64,000 bases of DNA from Roseburia intestinalis L1-82 (GCF_900537995.1 NZ_LR027880.1:205001-269000); one strand, 5' to 3'. Counted from the first letter of the stretch, positions 21,101-29,754 are shown. Numbers and translations: made by a program. The notes: a model not told the origin generated them from the letters alone.

Positions 21101-22093
21101 GTTTCCGGCGGAGAGGATTTCGAAGTATTTCTGACTGACTTTGTAAAGACGACAGAGGCAAAATATGTTACGATCCCATTTAACAAATTAAAGGGTAAAC
21201 AGAATGGAACTTTTGATCCAAAGAATGTTACGAAGTTTGCAATCTGGTGTAACAGCATTTCAGAAGACGGAAATGGGGTTGATATCCAGTCGAAAATTGT
21301 TTTTGATGATATCCGCTTTGTAAATGTGGATGAATCAAAGTTAAATGTGACAGAAGGTGGATATGTACTGACAGATCAGTCACTCGTGTCCGGAGGACAG
21401 AAACCGGGAGATACGGAGAAACCGGGAGATACAGAGAAACCGGGAGATACAGAGAAACCGGGAGATACAGAAAAACCGGGAAATACAGAGAAACCGGGAG
21501 ATACAGAGAAACCGGGTAATACAGATAAAACGACAGTTGCAAAGGTTTCCGGCTTCAAACAGTCCAGGGCAACGGAGACTTCCATCCGCTTAACATGGAA
21601 AAAAGTAAAGAAAGCAGATGGTTATCAGGTATACCGTTATAACAAATCAACGAAAAAATATCAGAAGGTTGCAACGGTAAAAACTAATACCTATACGGAT
21701 AAAAAGCTCAAAACAGCAACGGTTTATCAGTATAAAGTGCGTGCATACAGGAAAAGCGGTAAAAAGACGGTAACCGGAAAGTACTCCAATGTGATCAAGG
21801 CTGCGACCAGCCCGCAGAAGGTGACTGCGGTTAAGGCAAAACGTGTGAAGTCCAAGGTAAAATTAACCTGGAAGAAGGTAAAAGGTGCAGATGGATACGA
21901 GATCTACCGTGCAACATCCAAAAAAGGAAAATATCAAAAGATAAAGACGCTGAAAAAGGGCACTATTGTTTCTTACACAGACGGTAAAGCGAAGAAAGGA
22001 AAAACATATTACTATAAAGTAAGAGCCGTAAAAAATGCCGGAAAAACATCGGTGAAAGGAACTGCTTCAAATGCAGTGCGCTGTGGAAAATAA
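18167..22093 (+). CDS. Secreted modular GH26 endo-beta-1,4-mannanase
   Basis: A 1308-residue extracellular enzyme that cuts the beta-1,4-mannan backbone. Order: signal peptide (1-37, cleaving near VYAAEA); N-terminal carbohydrate-binding sandwiches (about 45-190 and 195-365, CBM27-like by appearance); GH26 barrel (about 395-760) with acid/base Glu564 in RPFHENTGGWFWW and nucleophile Glu675 in AISETG; a CBM23/11-like sandwich (about 885-1055); a linker of seven hexapeptides PGDTEK/PGNTEK; two fibronectin III-like Lys-rich repeats (about 1125-1308). No LPXTG is seen, so surface attachment, if any, is probably through the basic C-terminus. Start ATG 18167 follows GGAGGT by 7 nt. This architecture resembles the characterised Roseburia intestinalis GH26 mannanase. 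Confidence 0.93.
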   Translation: MRKRFMGKRLAAALLAAAVAFSSGNFAGGYEYVYAAEASVFYTGTNTVTKDKLDLATEDWDNPPMITYDESIADCVTTKDFTMKADITLDDEAYASLGTGESYLKVQGIVKLGSEWTWTDSQDIPYLQQSSFSEDTHKTTITIKFEDKDADDLKGVYFRLIGQGFSGTCTFSNVTLSGVAEAQPELPAKDPSVIDDFESAETGSSAGWEQEGGWQYDNAVGISVAEFQGSKMLKADLDYTGCEGFTWSEAKIKKSFAEGLDVSAYNVLSYEMIYPEAFDGSFKAKIFAKNGADDVEIINKEAKIETSDLGDGYKKAVVTVKFSPNTAKITDLMIGTVGVSTAFLGSVYLDNLTLSQYNAAGDYTEITETAGEAVLADTSSMPEEVTLSDVNASGSAKALYAYLKGLDAADQVLFGHQNDTSKHVSTRDGVYSDTKDVTGSISGLVGIDSLALTGVELGIDNVDDAVQKSIEISKAAAAEGAIITLSTHMPNMSNEKIIATPDAARKYDFSQCDFSEAKDLSNNCSAEVLPGGKYNAQFTTYLDIIADYANGLGDIPVLFRPFHENTGGWFWWGAATTDKETYRALFQYTQDYLASKGVHNFIYVYSPNGPLTSEEEYMDRYPGDDCVDIVAFDYYDDYNTYPAEYSGEFVDNLKKTCQVVKNIADAKGKVAAISETGVRVMKADGSDNEGILVKGNPIAGHNWYKQVNQVAVDTGMPYFLLWANFGDTNFYVPYKYDDTHGQELINEFIEFYNEKSSVFANGTNFYGNADQKEVRNVNQGNAAGYFANVFSKMAITSAFTLKANVRNAQSVSFVLTNPDTNTEKTITAEKTEESGAYEGVLSADILSALGTTDTGKISLVADGKTLVTVSYISFGKEKETLAKNVIENFELYYDDNDYLNGTFTENSAANCSSSFVLDKDHKAEGVYGGAFTYQLKTGGPEVWTGRMKGLSTNDYSEYNAVSMWVKPDGKGQKLVVQLVSGGEDFEVFLTDFVKTTEAKYVTIPFNKLKGKQNGTFDPKNVTKFAIWCNSISEDGNGVDIQSKIVFDDIRFVNVDESKLNVTEGGYVLTDQSLVSGGQKPGDTEKPGDTEKPGDTEKPGDTEKPGNTEKPGDTEKPGNTDKTTVAKVSGFKQSRATETSIRLTWKKVKKADGYQVYRYNKSTKKYQKVATVKTNTYTDKKLKTATVYQYKVRAYRKSGKKTVTGKYSNVIKAATSPQKVTAVKAKRVKSKVKLTWKKVKGADGYEIYRATSKKGKYQKIKTLKKGTIVSYTDGKAKKGKTYYYKVRAVKNAGKTSVKGTASNAVRCGK
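21401..21526 (+). repeat. Seven in-frame 18-bp repeats (PGDTEK linker)
   Basis: Seven units of AAACCGGGAGATACAGAG and variants encode the KPGDTE/KPGNTE linker of the GH26 enzyme. Near identity of the units at the DNA level suggests recent slippage expansion; copy number may differ between strains. Confidence 0.92.
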
Positions 22094-22143
22094 AAAGATT
22101 TATCATAATAATGATTATCTGGAGCGTAGATAAGGCTGACAGC

Positions 22144-22187
22144 AAAAAATCCGTGCGGATCAAAACTGATCCTGCACGGATTTTTTA
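22144..22187. terminator. Bidirectional terminator between GH26 and ABC transporter genes
   Basis: A stem ATCCGTGCGGATC/GATCCTGCACGGAT with a single bulge, flanked by an A-run on the left and TTTTTT on the right. The convergent genes share it. Confidence 0.88.
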
Positions 22188-22228
22188 CTTATTCATGACA
22201 ACAGGTTTCCTGTGAGGCGGTCTATTGT

Positions 22229-22972
22229 TTAGTTCAACATATTTAAGAACTGTGTGATCCTTGGAATGTTACTCTGCTCTAGTTCGGTGTAAGTTCCCTC
22301 TTTTAAGATTTTTCCCTCATCGAAGAAAACAACTTTATCTGCCACTTCTCTTGCGAAAGACATCTTGTGTGTAATGATCACGATGGTCTGTTTCTCGTCA
22401 ACCAGTCTGCGGATGATATTTAAAACTTCCACTTCAAGTTCCGGGTCTAAGGCGCTGGTAGGCTCATCAAAAAGAAGTAGTTCCGGTTTCATGGCGAGTG
22501 CCCTTGCGATGGCGATTCTCTGCTGCTGGCCGCCGGAGAGCTGTCCCGGATAAGCGTCGCGCTTATCGGATAAACCGACTTTCTCTAAAAGAGATAACGC
22601 TTCTTTTTCGCATTCACTTCGGTCTTTCTTTAAGACGGTGATAGGACCTTCCATAATATTTTCCAGCACCGTTTTGTGAGGAAAAAGCTGAAAGTTCTGG
22701 AATACCATACCGGTTTTCATGCGGATATTCCGGATCTCGCTGCCGCTGTACTTTACTTTCTGTCCCTCTTGAAAGGACATGGAAGAACCGTTTAAAGTAA
22801 CGGTTCCGCTATCCGGGATCTCAAGCAGATTAATACAGCGCAGCAATGTTGTCTTGCCGGAACCGGATGGCCCGATCAGGACGGTGGTTTTATTTTTCGG
22901 AATCTCTAAGGAGACACCTTTTAAGACCTGATTATTGTCAAATGATTTATAAATGTTATCTAAAGAATACAT
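22229..22972 (-). CDS. Polar amino acid ABC transporter, ATPase subunit
   Basis: A 247-residue ATPase of the GlnQ/HisP type that energises uptake of a polar amino acid. Walker A GPSGSGKTT at residues 34-42, signature LSGGQQQR, Walker B LLLFDEPTSALD, and switch histidine in IITHK. Nine nt downstream of the permease gene, in an operon of binding protein, permease, ATPase. The specific amino acid is not evident. Confidence 0.93.
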   Translation of the reverse strand: MYSLDNIYKSFDNNQVLKGVSLEIPKNKTTVLIGPSGSGKTTLLRCINLLEIPDSGTVTLNGSSMSFQEGQKVKYSGSEIRNIRMKTGMVFQNFQLFPHKTVLENIMEGPITVLKKDRSECEKEALSLLEKVGLSDKRDAYPGQLSGGQQQRIAIARALAMKPELLLFDEPTSALDPELEVEVLNIIRRLVDEKQTIVIITHKMSFAREVADKVVFFDEGKILKEGTYTELEQSNIPRITQFLNMLN

Positions 22973-22981
22973 ATGATACCT

Positions 22982-23674
22982 CTACTTTCCGACACGCAGT
23001 TTTTTCTCAATCCATTTCTGCAGTCCGGTCAACAGCGTACAGAAAAGAAGGTAAATGAGTGCAACTTCGATATAGATCCAAAGGTATTCGAGTGAGCTTG
23101 CTGCGGCTTCCTGTGCTTTACGGAACATCTCACCGATCATGATCGTAGATGCAAGGGAAGTATCCTTGACAAGACCGATAAAGGTGTTAAAAAGCGGTGG
23201 TATGGATACGGTAGCAGCCTGCGGAATGATGATACGGCGGAATGTCTGCTGATAACTCATTCCGAGGGAATAGCCTGCCTCCCACTGACCTTTATTGATG
23301 GAAAGGATTGCCGCGCGGATCGTCTCTGCGGAGTAGGCACCTACATTTAAGGAGAGTGCCGAGATACAGGCAACCCACTTGTTGATGCCAAGGGGATTAC
23401 AGATACCCCAGTACATGATAAATAACTGTACCAGCAGAGGGGTTCCGCGGAATACCCAGATATAGATTCCGGCGATCTGTTTTAATACCGGTATTTTGTT
23501 GATAATGAAAAGCGCACACAGCACGGCAATGATGACGCCGATCGCAAAGGATACGAGCGTCAGGGGAATCGTGTAAAGCAGGCCCTGTCTTAGCATTGAC
23601 CAGAATGCATTTTTCATCAGTTCCGCTTGTCTTGCTGTAATAATACCCGCTGTCAGGTATGCATATGATCCCAT
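22982..23674 (-). CDS. Polar amino acid ABC transporter, permease
   Basis: A 230-residue membrane protein of the HisM/GlnP type with several hydrophobic segments. It has the family motif around FRGTPLLVQLF (RGTPLLVQ) and the cytoplasmic EAA-type loop EAGYSLGMSYQQTFRRIIIPQA that contacts the ATPase. Only one permease gene is present, so a homodimer is likely. Confidence 0.93.
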   Translation of the reverse strand: MGSYAYLTAGIITARQAELMKNAFWSMLRQGLLYTIPLTLVSFAIGVIIAVLCALFIINKIPVLKQIAGIYIWVFRGTPLLVQLFIMYWGICNPLGINKWVACISALSLNVGAYSAETIRAAILSINKGQWEAGYSLGMSYQQTFRRIIIPQAATVSIPPLFNTFIGLVKDTSLASTIMIGEMFRKAQEAAASSLEYLWIYIEVALIYLLFCTLLTGLQKWIEKKLRVGK

Positions 23675-23695
23675 GATTTTTCTCCTGTAACAAAA

Positions 23696-24550
23696 TTATG
23701 GCTGTGATACGTCCATGCCAAAATATTTTTCGGAAATTTCTTTGACGGTTCCGTCCGCTAATAATTCATCAATGGCAGAATTGAGTTTTTCAATCAGCTC
23801 GTCATTGCCTTTTTTCACCATAATGGCACTGGAATTGACATTATCAGATTCAGCAACGATCTTGGTGGAGTCCTCGCCGCCTTTCTGCTGTTTCCAGTAT
23901 GCGTAAGTTAATTCGTCGTTGATCGCACAATCGGCTTCCCCACTTAATACACATTCCATGGCAAGTGCAAATTTATCCTGTCCGACGATCTCTGCGCCGT
24001 AGCTTCTTGCAATATCGCTGAAGTTTGAGGTAAGACCTTCTGCAGCTTTTTTACCATTGATGTCTTCGAAGGAATTGATATCAGTATTGTCAGCAGCTAC
24101 GATCAGCACTGGTTTGGAATAAATGTAAGGGGTGGAAAAATCGAATTTTTCTTTTCTCTCATCTGTGATCGTAACCTGGTTCATGACAACGTCAAAGTTG
24201 CCGGCATCAAGTGCAGCAGTGATGGAATCCCACTCTGTCTCAACAAACTGGACATCATAGCCCATCTTTTCACCGATTGCATTTGCCATATCAACCTCAA
24301 AACCGGTTAAAGTACCATTTTCATCGTGGTAGGTGTATGGAGCATAAGTTCCCTCCATGCCGACAGTTAATACAGGTTTTTCAGCAGAATCAGCAGAACC
24401 TGTGGATTCTGTTGAAGTTTCAGCTGTGTTCTGTGCATTGTCAGCTGTATTATTTGCAGAATTACTTGCTGTATTGCTGTTAGAACCGCATGCTGCCATT
24501 CCTGTTGCTAAAACGGCTGTCAGTAAAATTGAAATCACTTTTTTCTTCAT
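23696..24550 (-). CDS. Polar amino acid ABC transporter, substrate-binding lipoprotein
   Basis: A 284-residue type II periplasmic-binding-fold protein. Lipobox GMAAC gives lipidation at Cys21, followed by an Asn/Thr/Ser-rich linker to about residue 55. The binding domain carries family motifs (VGMEGTYAPYTYHDENG, GFEVDMANAIGEKMG, NQVTITDERKEKFDFSTPY). First gene of the transport operon, with a consensus promoter upstream. Substrate probably a polar amino acid; not resolved further. Confidence 0.93.
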   Translation of the reverse strand: MKKKVISILLTAVLATGMAACGSNSNTASNSANNTADNAQNTAETSTESTGSADSAEKPVLTVGMEGTYAPYTYHDENGTLTGFEVDMANAIGEKMGYDVQFVETEWDSITAALDAGNFDVVMNQVTITDERKEKFDFSTPYIYSKPVLIVAADNTDINSFEDINGKKAAEGLTSNFSDIARSYGAEIVGQDKFALAMECVLSGEADCAINDELTYAYWKQQKGGEDSTKIVAESDNVNSSAIMVKKGNDELIEKLNSAIDELLADGTVKEISEKYFGMDVSQP

Positions 24551-24628
24551 AAAACTTGTCCCTTTCCTTTTTTCATAATCTCCATCTTGTTTTCTTAATT
24601 CATACTATTCTGATATGATTTAGAAAAG

Positions 24629-24657
24629 ATTATACTTTTATCAGATAATGATGTCAA
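24629..24657 (-). promoter_or_regulatory. Sigma-A promoter of the amino acid ABC operon
   Basis: On the reverse strand, consensus TTGACA (24652-24657) and consensus TATAAT (24629-24634) separated by exactly 17 nt, about 80 nt upstream of the binding-protein start. Confidence 0.9.
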
Positions 24658-24729
24658 GTGATTTGCAAAGAAAACATTTTGGTTTGTAAAAAAATACGGT
24701 AACAACCTTGCTATACAGGAGAAATGAAG

Positions 24730-26661
24730 TTATTCCTGTATCGGAGAAAGAAAGTTTTTCAGTTCTTCAATCGGGATTGGTTTTGAAAATTTGAATCCCT
24801 GCAGATAGTCCGCGTGACTGTTCACACAGATGGTCTCCTGCTCATCGGTTTCTACACCCTCATAGAGTACTTTGTACCCGAGTTTTTTAAAAGCAGTGGA
24901 AAAGTAGTTCAGGATAAACTGGGAATTTTCATCCTTATTTGCCATCAGAAGAAGGCTGCGGTCAAATTTTACAACATCCAGTTTTAAGCTAAGAATCCGG
25001 TCAAAATTAGAATATCCGGTTCCAAAATCGTCGAGGTAAGTACATACACCGAGGGATTTAAACTGCATTACACGGTCAAGAACGAGTTCGTATTCGGTAT
25101 CGTTGCGGCTCTCGGTCAGTTCCACTGCGATGGTATGAAAATCAACACCGTTTCTTTCTACGATCTGCCGGAACTCTTCCATAAAATTTTTGTTGGAGAG
25201 CTCTGAAATGGAAAAATTTACGGAAACACGGGAGAGCTGGTAACCTTCATCCTGAAATTCCCGGATCGCACGGCAGGTCTTATTTAAAATGATCATGCTT
25301 AATTTATGGATATAGCCATTCTTTTCAGCGAGCGGAATAAACCGGTTTGGATATACCATGCCGGTGTCCTTTAGGTTCAGACGCATCAGTGCTTCTGCGG
25401 TGTCATAATTGCCGGCATTTACGTTGCGGACCGGCTGGCAGTATACAAGAACTCTTTTGTCATCAAGGGAACCGTTTTCTGCAATATCTTTTAACTGCGC
25501 CGAGAGATATTTCATATCATGAAAACTTTTATAATCGGCGGTGTCGCAGGAGCGGAAATTATTTAGTTCCATCGGTTCTGCAAAGAAGTTAAAAAGTTCG
25601 TAAAACTGCTCTAAGTTTTCACAGAAATCCAGATGATTGAACATAACGATCTTATAAGGCAGTTTATAAGTTTCAAAATGGCGTTTAAAGTCATTCTGGA
25701 TCATATCCTGCGCGATTTTATCTGCATTCCGGATGTCACTGACATCAATTGCAAGAACAAAAAAATCTGTAGATGGGTGGAAGAGGAGTCCGTTTTTAAA
25801 GTAGCCGTTCCAGAAGTTGAAAAAAAGTTTGCCAAGCTCATCCGGCATCACATATTCGGAATCAGTGTCGAAACGGAGACACATATAATAAGTAGAATTT
25901 TGAATTGACGCCTGCTGGTTTAAATATTCGTTTAGGGAATCTGCATTCAGGGCCCCTGTCTTGATACTGTAAGAACTTCCATGTACCATATAAAGGATTA
26001 CCATGATCGGCAGGAGAAAGGTGATGGCAAGGAAGGTATTGCTGCCAAAATAGTTTTCTGCACAGACGAGAAAAACACAGATGAACTGTACGATCACGAG
26101 CATATGGAATAAACTTGTTGGAATGCGTTTATGATAGTAAAGTAACAGGAAAAAAATAAACGCCATATAAATCCCGTAAGCAATCGTAAACGGTTTTAAA
26201 TAAAGGTTATCATGCCATGCACCTGAGCTGTCCCGGTAGAAACTGTAACCCAATACAGGTGACAGTGCATCCACAACGGCAAAAATGATATATAAGGAAT
26301 ATAGGAAAATATTCATGATATGTCCTGTTTTTCCCGGAATACCAATCAAAATCTTTAAATAAGCCGCATACAGACAAAAAATGAGCAGCAGGCTTGAATG
26401 ATATATTGCACGCAGAATACATAAAGTGGTATCACTGTCGAAATACAGTACAGTATAGTAAAAGCAGGAATTGCTGAAGGCTGCAATCAGCAAAAGCGCG
26501 ATGCAGGTGCGAAAAAGCAGAAAAAGTCTGCTGCGGCGGATAAATGTCTCCCGGAGAAGCAGTAAAAGTAATATACATAAGATCACGAGAATCATATCTA
26601 CAGCGGGAGTGTACCCGTTGATCAAAAAAGCGTTGGATAATATTTTTGGTTGCAGATTCAT
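24730..26661 (-). CDS. Membrane EAL-domain c-di-GMP phosphodiesterase
   Basis: A 643-residue protein. The N-terminal part (about 1-230) has seven or eight hydrophobic helices, resembling a 7TM sensor. A middle region (about 240-370) looks like a degenerate GGDEF-type domain without the signature. The C-terminal EAL domain (about 390-640) keeps the catalytic set: EALMRL, VNFSISEL, ELTES, DDFGTGYSN, KFDRSLL, EGVET and the QGF..SKPI end, so it should hydrolyse c-di-GMP to pGpG. Transcribed alone, convergent to the amino acid transporter promoter and divergent from the galactanase. Confidence 0.9.
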   Translation of the reverse strand: MNLQPKILSNAFLINGYTPAVDMILVILCILLLLLLRETFIRRSRLFLLFRTCIALLLIAAFSNSCFYYTVLYFDSDTTLCILRAIYHSSLLLIFCLYAAYLKILIGIPGKTGHIMNIFLYSLYIIFAVVDALSPVLGYSFYRDSSGAWHDNLYLKPFTIAYGIYMAFIFFLLLYYHKRIPTSLFHMLVIVQFICVFLVCAENYFGSNTFLAITFLLPIMVILYMVHGSSYSIKTGALNADSLNEYLNQQASIQNSTYYMCLRFDTDSEYVMPDELGKLFFNFWNGYFKNGLLFHPSTDFFVLAIDVSDIRNADKIAQDMIQNDFKRHFETYKLPYKIVMFNHLDFCENLEQFYELFNFFAEPMELNNFRSCDTADYKSFHDMKYLSAQLKDIAENGSLDDKRVLVYCQPVRNVNAGNYDTAEALMRLNLKDTGMVYPNRFIPLAEKNGYIHKLSMIILNKTCRAIREFQDEGYQLSRVSVNFSISELSNKNFMEEFRQIVERNGVDFHTIAVELTESRNDTEYELVLDRVMQFKSLGVCTYLDDFGTGYSNFDRILSLKLDVVKFDRSLLLMANKDENSQFILNYFSTAFKKLGYKVLYEGVETDEQETICVNSHADYLQGFKFSKPIPIEELKNFLSPIQE

Positions 26662-26755
26662 AATTTCATTCCCCTGTAATCAGATTAAAAGTAATTTAGC
26701 CGAACAAAAATTATACCATAATATGGGAAAAATGTCACAAAAATTCATGCTCAGG

Positions 26756-26784
26756 TTGACGTTAAGACAGCAAAGTTATAAAAT
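26756..26784 (+). promoter_or_regulatory. Promoter of the GH53 galactanase gene
   Basis: TTGACG (26756-26761), 17-nt spacer, TAAAAT (26779-26784). The LacI-type operator that follows overlaps the expected transcription start. Confidence 0.65.
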
Positions 26785-26788
26785 AAAA

Positions 26789-26806
26789 AGCGCAACCGAT
26801 TGCGCT
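26789..26806. promoter_or_regulatory. LacI/GalR-family operator
   Basis: The palindrome AGCGCAACCGATTGCGCT has the canonical CGCAA..CG..TTGCG arrangement with a central CG. It sits directly after the -10 element, the position for repression. The cognate regulator is not identifiable in this window. Confidence 0.7.
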
Positions 26807-26901
26807 ATATTGGAGAGAAAGAATGTTGCTGAAGCAGTCAGCCGCAGGTACCTTAAGAATATAGAGAAATCGTGGAAAAAAGAGCAAATTAATGGAGGGG
26901 A

Positions 26902-26923
26902 GTGTGAAAAAATTTTTTCACAC
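26902..26923. promoter_or_regulatory. Perfect palindrome in the GH53 leader
   Basis: An uninterrupted 22-nt palindrome with half-site GTGTGAAAAAA, 18 nt before the start codon. It resembles the palindrome at 15048-15072 upstream of the second GH3 gene. As RNA it would form a hairpin next to the ribosome-binding site. Confidence 0.5.
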
Positions 26924-26941
26924 ACAGAAAAGGTGAACATT

Positions 26942-29083
26942 ATGAAAAAACAGGTTTACAGAAAACTACTGGCGGCATGTGTCAGCGTAAGTCTTGGAAC
27001 TGTTCTTCTGGCAGGATGTGGGGATTCTGCCGGAACGACAGGGACAAAGACAGAAGACGTTTCTTTAACAACAGAAGCACAGAATGAAGCCCGGACAGCG
27101 GATGTATCAGAGGCACAGCAGGAATCAGAAACACAGACAGAAGTACAGGAGAACGATACATCGGAAGATGTGATTGAGCCGGTGGGAGAAGTTACAACAT
27201 TCACGCTGCCGGACGGACCGGAGGAGTCTGATATTTTTGTGCAACCGGTTGCTGATATTTCGGATGACTTTATCCGAGGCATGGATGCATCCGCAGTTCT
27301 TTCTGTGGAAAACAGCGGGGCTGTGTATTATGGCTACGATGGAAAAGAGCAGGATGTGTTTGAGACACTTGCACAGTCCGGAGTCAATTATATCCGCCTG
27401 CGTGTATGGAATGATCCGTATGACGAGAACGGTAATGGCTATGGCGGCGGAAACAATGATCTGACGACTGCCATGAAACTTGGCGTGCGTGCAGCCAGAT
27501 ACGGAATGAAGGTCTGCATTGATTTTCACTATTCAGATTTCTGGGCAGATCCGAAAAGACAGCATGCACCGAAGGCATGGGAAGGTATGACAGTCGATGA
27601 AAAGAGTGATGCACTCTATGATTATACGACAGAGAGCCTTGGAAAGCTGTTAGATGCCGGTGTGGATGTCGGGATGGTGCAGATCGGAAATGAGATCAAT
27701 AACGGTATGTCCGGGGAAACAGATGTGGATGCCGTGATGCAGCTTTTAAATTCCGGAAGTAAGGCAGTGAGAGAAGTGGCAGAGTCTTATGGAAAAGACA
27801 TTAAAGTTGCCGTACATTATACGAACATTGAGGATAATGACCAGATCGATACGATGGCAGCAAATTTAAAAGATGCCGGTGTGGACTATGATATGTTTGG
27901 TCTTTCCTTTTATCCGTTCTGGGACGGAACCAATGAAAATATGCAGAACGTAGCAAAACTGATCGAGGATAAGTACGGAAAAGAAGTATATATTGCAGAG
28001 ACTTCTTACTGTTATACATCTGAGGATGGAGACGGTTTTAGCAACAGCCTGAAAGGAACCGATGACCTGACAGACGGTTACGGTGCAACGGTACAGAGTC
28101 AGGCAACAGTGATCCGTGATATCTGTGCAGCCGCAAATGAGGCCGGAGTGGAAGGTGTCTTTTACTGGGAAGGCACATGGATCCCTGTCGGATCAGCCGA
28201 TGCGGATAATTCCGCTCTGTGGGAGAAATACGGAAGCGGTTGGGCAAGCAGTTATTCGGCTGAGTATGACCCGGATGATGCAGGGTTATACTATGGAGGC
28301 TGTTCCTGGGACAATCAGGCAATGTTTGATTTTACCGGACACCCACTGGCTTCTTTGAATGTATTTAAGTATTTAAAATATGGCGCAACAGCGCCGCTTG
28401 CAGTTGACTATATCCCGGATGTTTACGTCTCCTGCAATGTAGGCGAAGATCTGGTTCTGCCGGAGAGTATTGATGTTGTATACAATGACCGTTCACAGAA
28501 TAAAAAACAATCTGTAAGCTGGAATGAGACACAGATGAAGGCAATCGATACCACGAAAGCCGGCAGTTATGAGATCGAAGGGGCATTGGAAGAGGGAACC
28601 ACTGTTACCGCGCATGTGGAAGTGGAAATGGTAAATTATGCGGTCAATCCAGGTTTTGAAGATAAAAACCGTTCAATGTGGAAAGTCTCTTATGAAGGGG
28701 AAGCCGATCCGACTGATTATCAGGTAAAAGCGGATGATGCACATTCCGGTGAGACCGCATTTCACTTCTGGTCCGGGGATTCGGATATGGAATTTTCCAT
28801 TGAGCAGGAAGTGACCGGTCTGGAGAATGGGACGTATCAGTTGTCTGTATTTTCACAGGGCGGTGATATGTCATCGGATGCGTCCATGGAACTGTATGCA
28901 GTGACAGCAGATGGCGGGCAGACGGCTCCGTTTATGCTGACCACCTACAATGACTGGCAGAATCCGACGATTAAGGAGATTAAGGTTACGGATGGAACGG
29001 TTAAGATTGGGGTACGGTTCCAGTGTAACGTGGGCAGCTGGGGAACAGTGGATGATTTCACGCTGAACCGGATTTCGGACTGA
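26942..29083 (+). CDS. GH53 endo-beta-1,4-galactanase lipoprotein
   Basis: A 713-residue cell-surface enzyme that cleaves beta-1,4-galactan (pectin type I arabinogalactan side chains). Lipobox LLAGC gives a lipidated cysteine near residue 23, followed by an acidic Thr/Glu linker to about residue 100. GH53 barrel at about 105-475, with RLRVWNDPYDENG, DFHYSDFWADP, acid/base Glu251 in QIGNEINNG and nucleophile Glu353 in YIAETSY. It is followed by a bacterial Ig-like domain (about 485-560) and a C-terminal CBM61-like sandwich (about 565-713, NPGFED to DDFTLNRI). Start ATG 26942 has AAAGGTG upstream. Monocistronic, with its own promoter, operator and terminator. Confidence 0.94.
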   Translation: MKKQVYRKLLAACVSVSLGTVLLAGCGDSAGTTGTKTEDVSLTTEAQNEARTADVSEAQQESETQTEVQENDTSEDVIEPVGEVTTFTLPDGPEESDIFVQPVADISDDFIRGMDASAVLSVENSGAVYYGYDGKEQDVFETLAQSGVNYIRLRVWNDPYDENGNGYGGGNNDLTTAMKLGVRAARYGMKVCIDFHYSDFWADPKRQHAPKAWEGMTVDEKSDALYDYTTESLGKLLDAGVDVGMVQIGNEINNGMSGETDVDAVMQLLNSGSKAVREVAESYGKDIKVAVHYTNIEDNDQIDTMAANLKDAGVDYDMFGLSFYPFWDGTNENMQNVAKLIEDKYGKEVYIAETSYCYTSEDGDGFSNSLKGTDDLTDGYGATVQSQATVIRDICAAANEAGVEGVFYWEGTWIPVGSADADNSALWEKYGSGWASSYSAEYDPDDAGLYYGGCSWDNQAMFDFTGHPLASLNVFKYLKYGATAPLAVDYIPDVYVSCNVGEDLVLPESIDVVYNDRSQNKKQSVSWNETQMKAIDTTKAGSYEIEGALEEGTTVTAHVEVEMVNYAVNPGFEDKNRSMWKVSYEGEADPTDYQVKADDAHSGETAFHFWSGDSDMEFSIEQEVTGLENGTYQLSVFSQGGDMSSDASMELYAVTADGGQTAPFMLTTYNDWQNPTIKEIKVTDGTVKIGVRFQCNVGSWGTVDDFTLNRISD

Positions 29084-29164
29084 TCGTTTCATTAAATCAA
29101 AATAGTTTGTAGATTTGGTTCAATCAAAGGATGGACGCTTGGCGGACATTTGAATCTTATGAAT

Positions 29165-29217
29165 AAAAAGCATGTTTGTTTCAGAATAAATATTCTGGGG
29201 CAGACATGCTTTTTTTC
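29165..29217 (+). terminator. Terminator after the galactanase gene
   Basis: A stem AAAAAGCATGT/ACATGCTTTTTT with an inner hairpin CAGAATA/TATTCTG and a T-tract. From here to 29453 I see no gene; the stretch holds several inverted repeats, including AGAGTCGC/GCGACTCT at about 29407-29424 and AAAGCAGCACT/GAGTGCTGCTTT at about 29440-29476. Confidence 0.85.
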
Positions 29218-29453
29218 ATTTTTTCTCCCAAAGTCACAAAAACAGCCTCGGCTTTGTGCAATTTGCCAGCCGCTAAGTTGTGAGCCACCTTTTGACACCC
29301 GAATCTTCATAGGAAATTACGTCCTATGAATGAAAAAGCCCTCCGGGCGGGATGCGCACCTCGCGGAGAAGAAGTTTGCTGTAAACAGCACCGCTCGAGC
29401 GCGAAAGAGTCGCAAGCGACTCTTTTCAGACTGTAGACAAAGCAGCACTTGAT

Positions 29454-29753
29454 TTAACACTCGAGTGCTGCTTTTCTGTAACTTGTCCTGTTATCACACA
29501 TATTTTTGAAAAGTATGCAAAAACAGTGTTTTTTGAGTGCTCTCTTGTGGAGCATTTCTGCCAGCTTTTTCAGATTCATGCACGTAAATGTAAGCCCGAC
29601 TTTTAATTCCATTCGAGCTTTTCCTTTCATCTGCGTATAACGAAATCCATGGTTCTCTTTTGCTGTTCCAAATATCCGTTCTATCGTTTCTTTCCGTTGG
29701 TCATATAATTCTTTCACGCCTATCGTGTGACGGATATCTTCACATCGTTCCAT
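29454..29753 (-). pseudogene. IS1182-type transposase, C-terminal remnant
   Basis: The frame encodes the final part of a DDE transposase of the IS1182 kind: YDQRKETIERIFGTAKENHGFRYTQ followed by CMNLKKLAEM, where the catalytic glutamate region (ERIFG.AKE) is recognisable. The first three quarters of the protein are absent, and the frame fuses directly into an aldo-keto reductase remnant at about 29755. Not functional. Confidence 0.8.
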
Positions 29754-29754
29754 G

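Noticed and set aside
21228..21585. Antisense frames with PVSLYLPVS or PGFSV repeats
   Set aside because: They are the reverse reading of the PGDTEK linker repeats.
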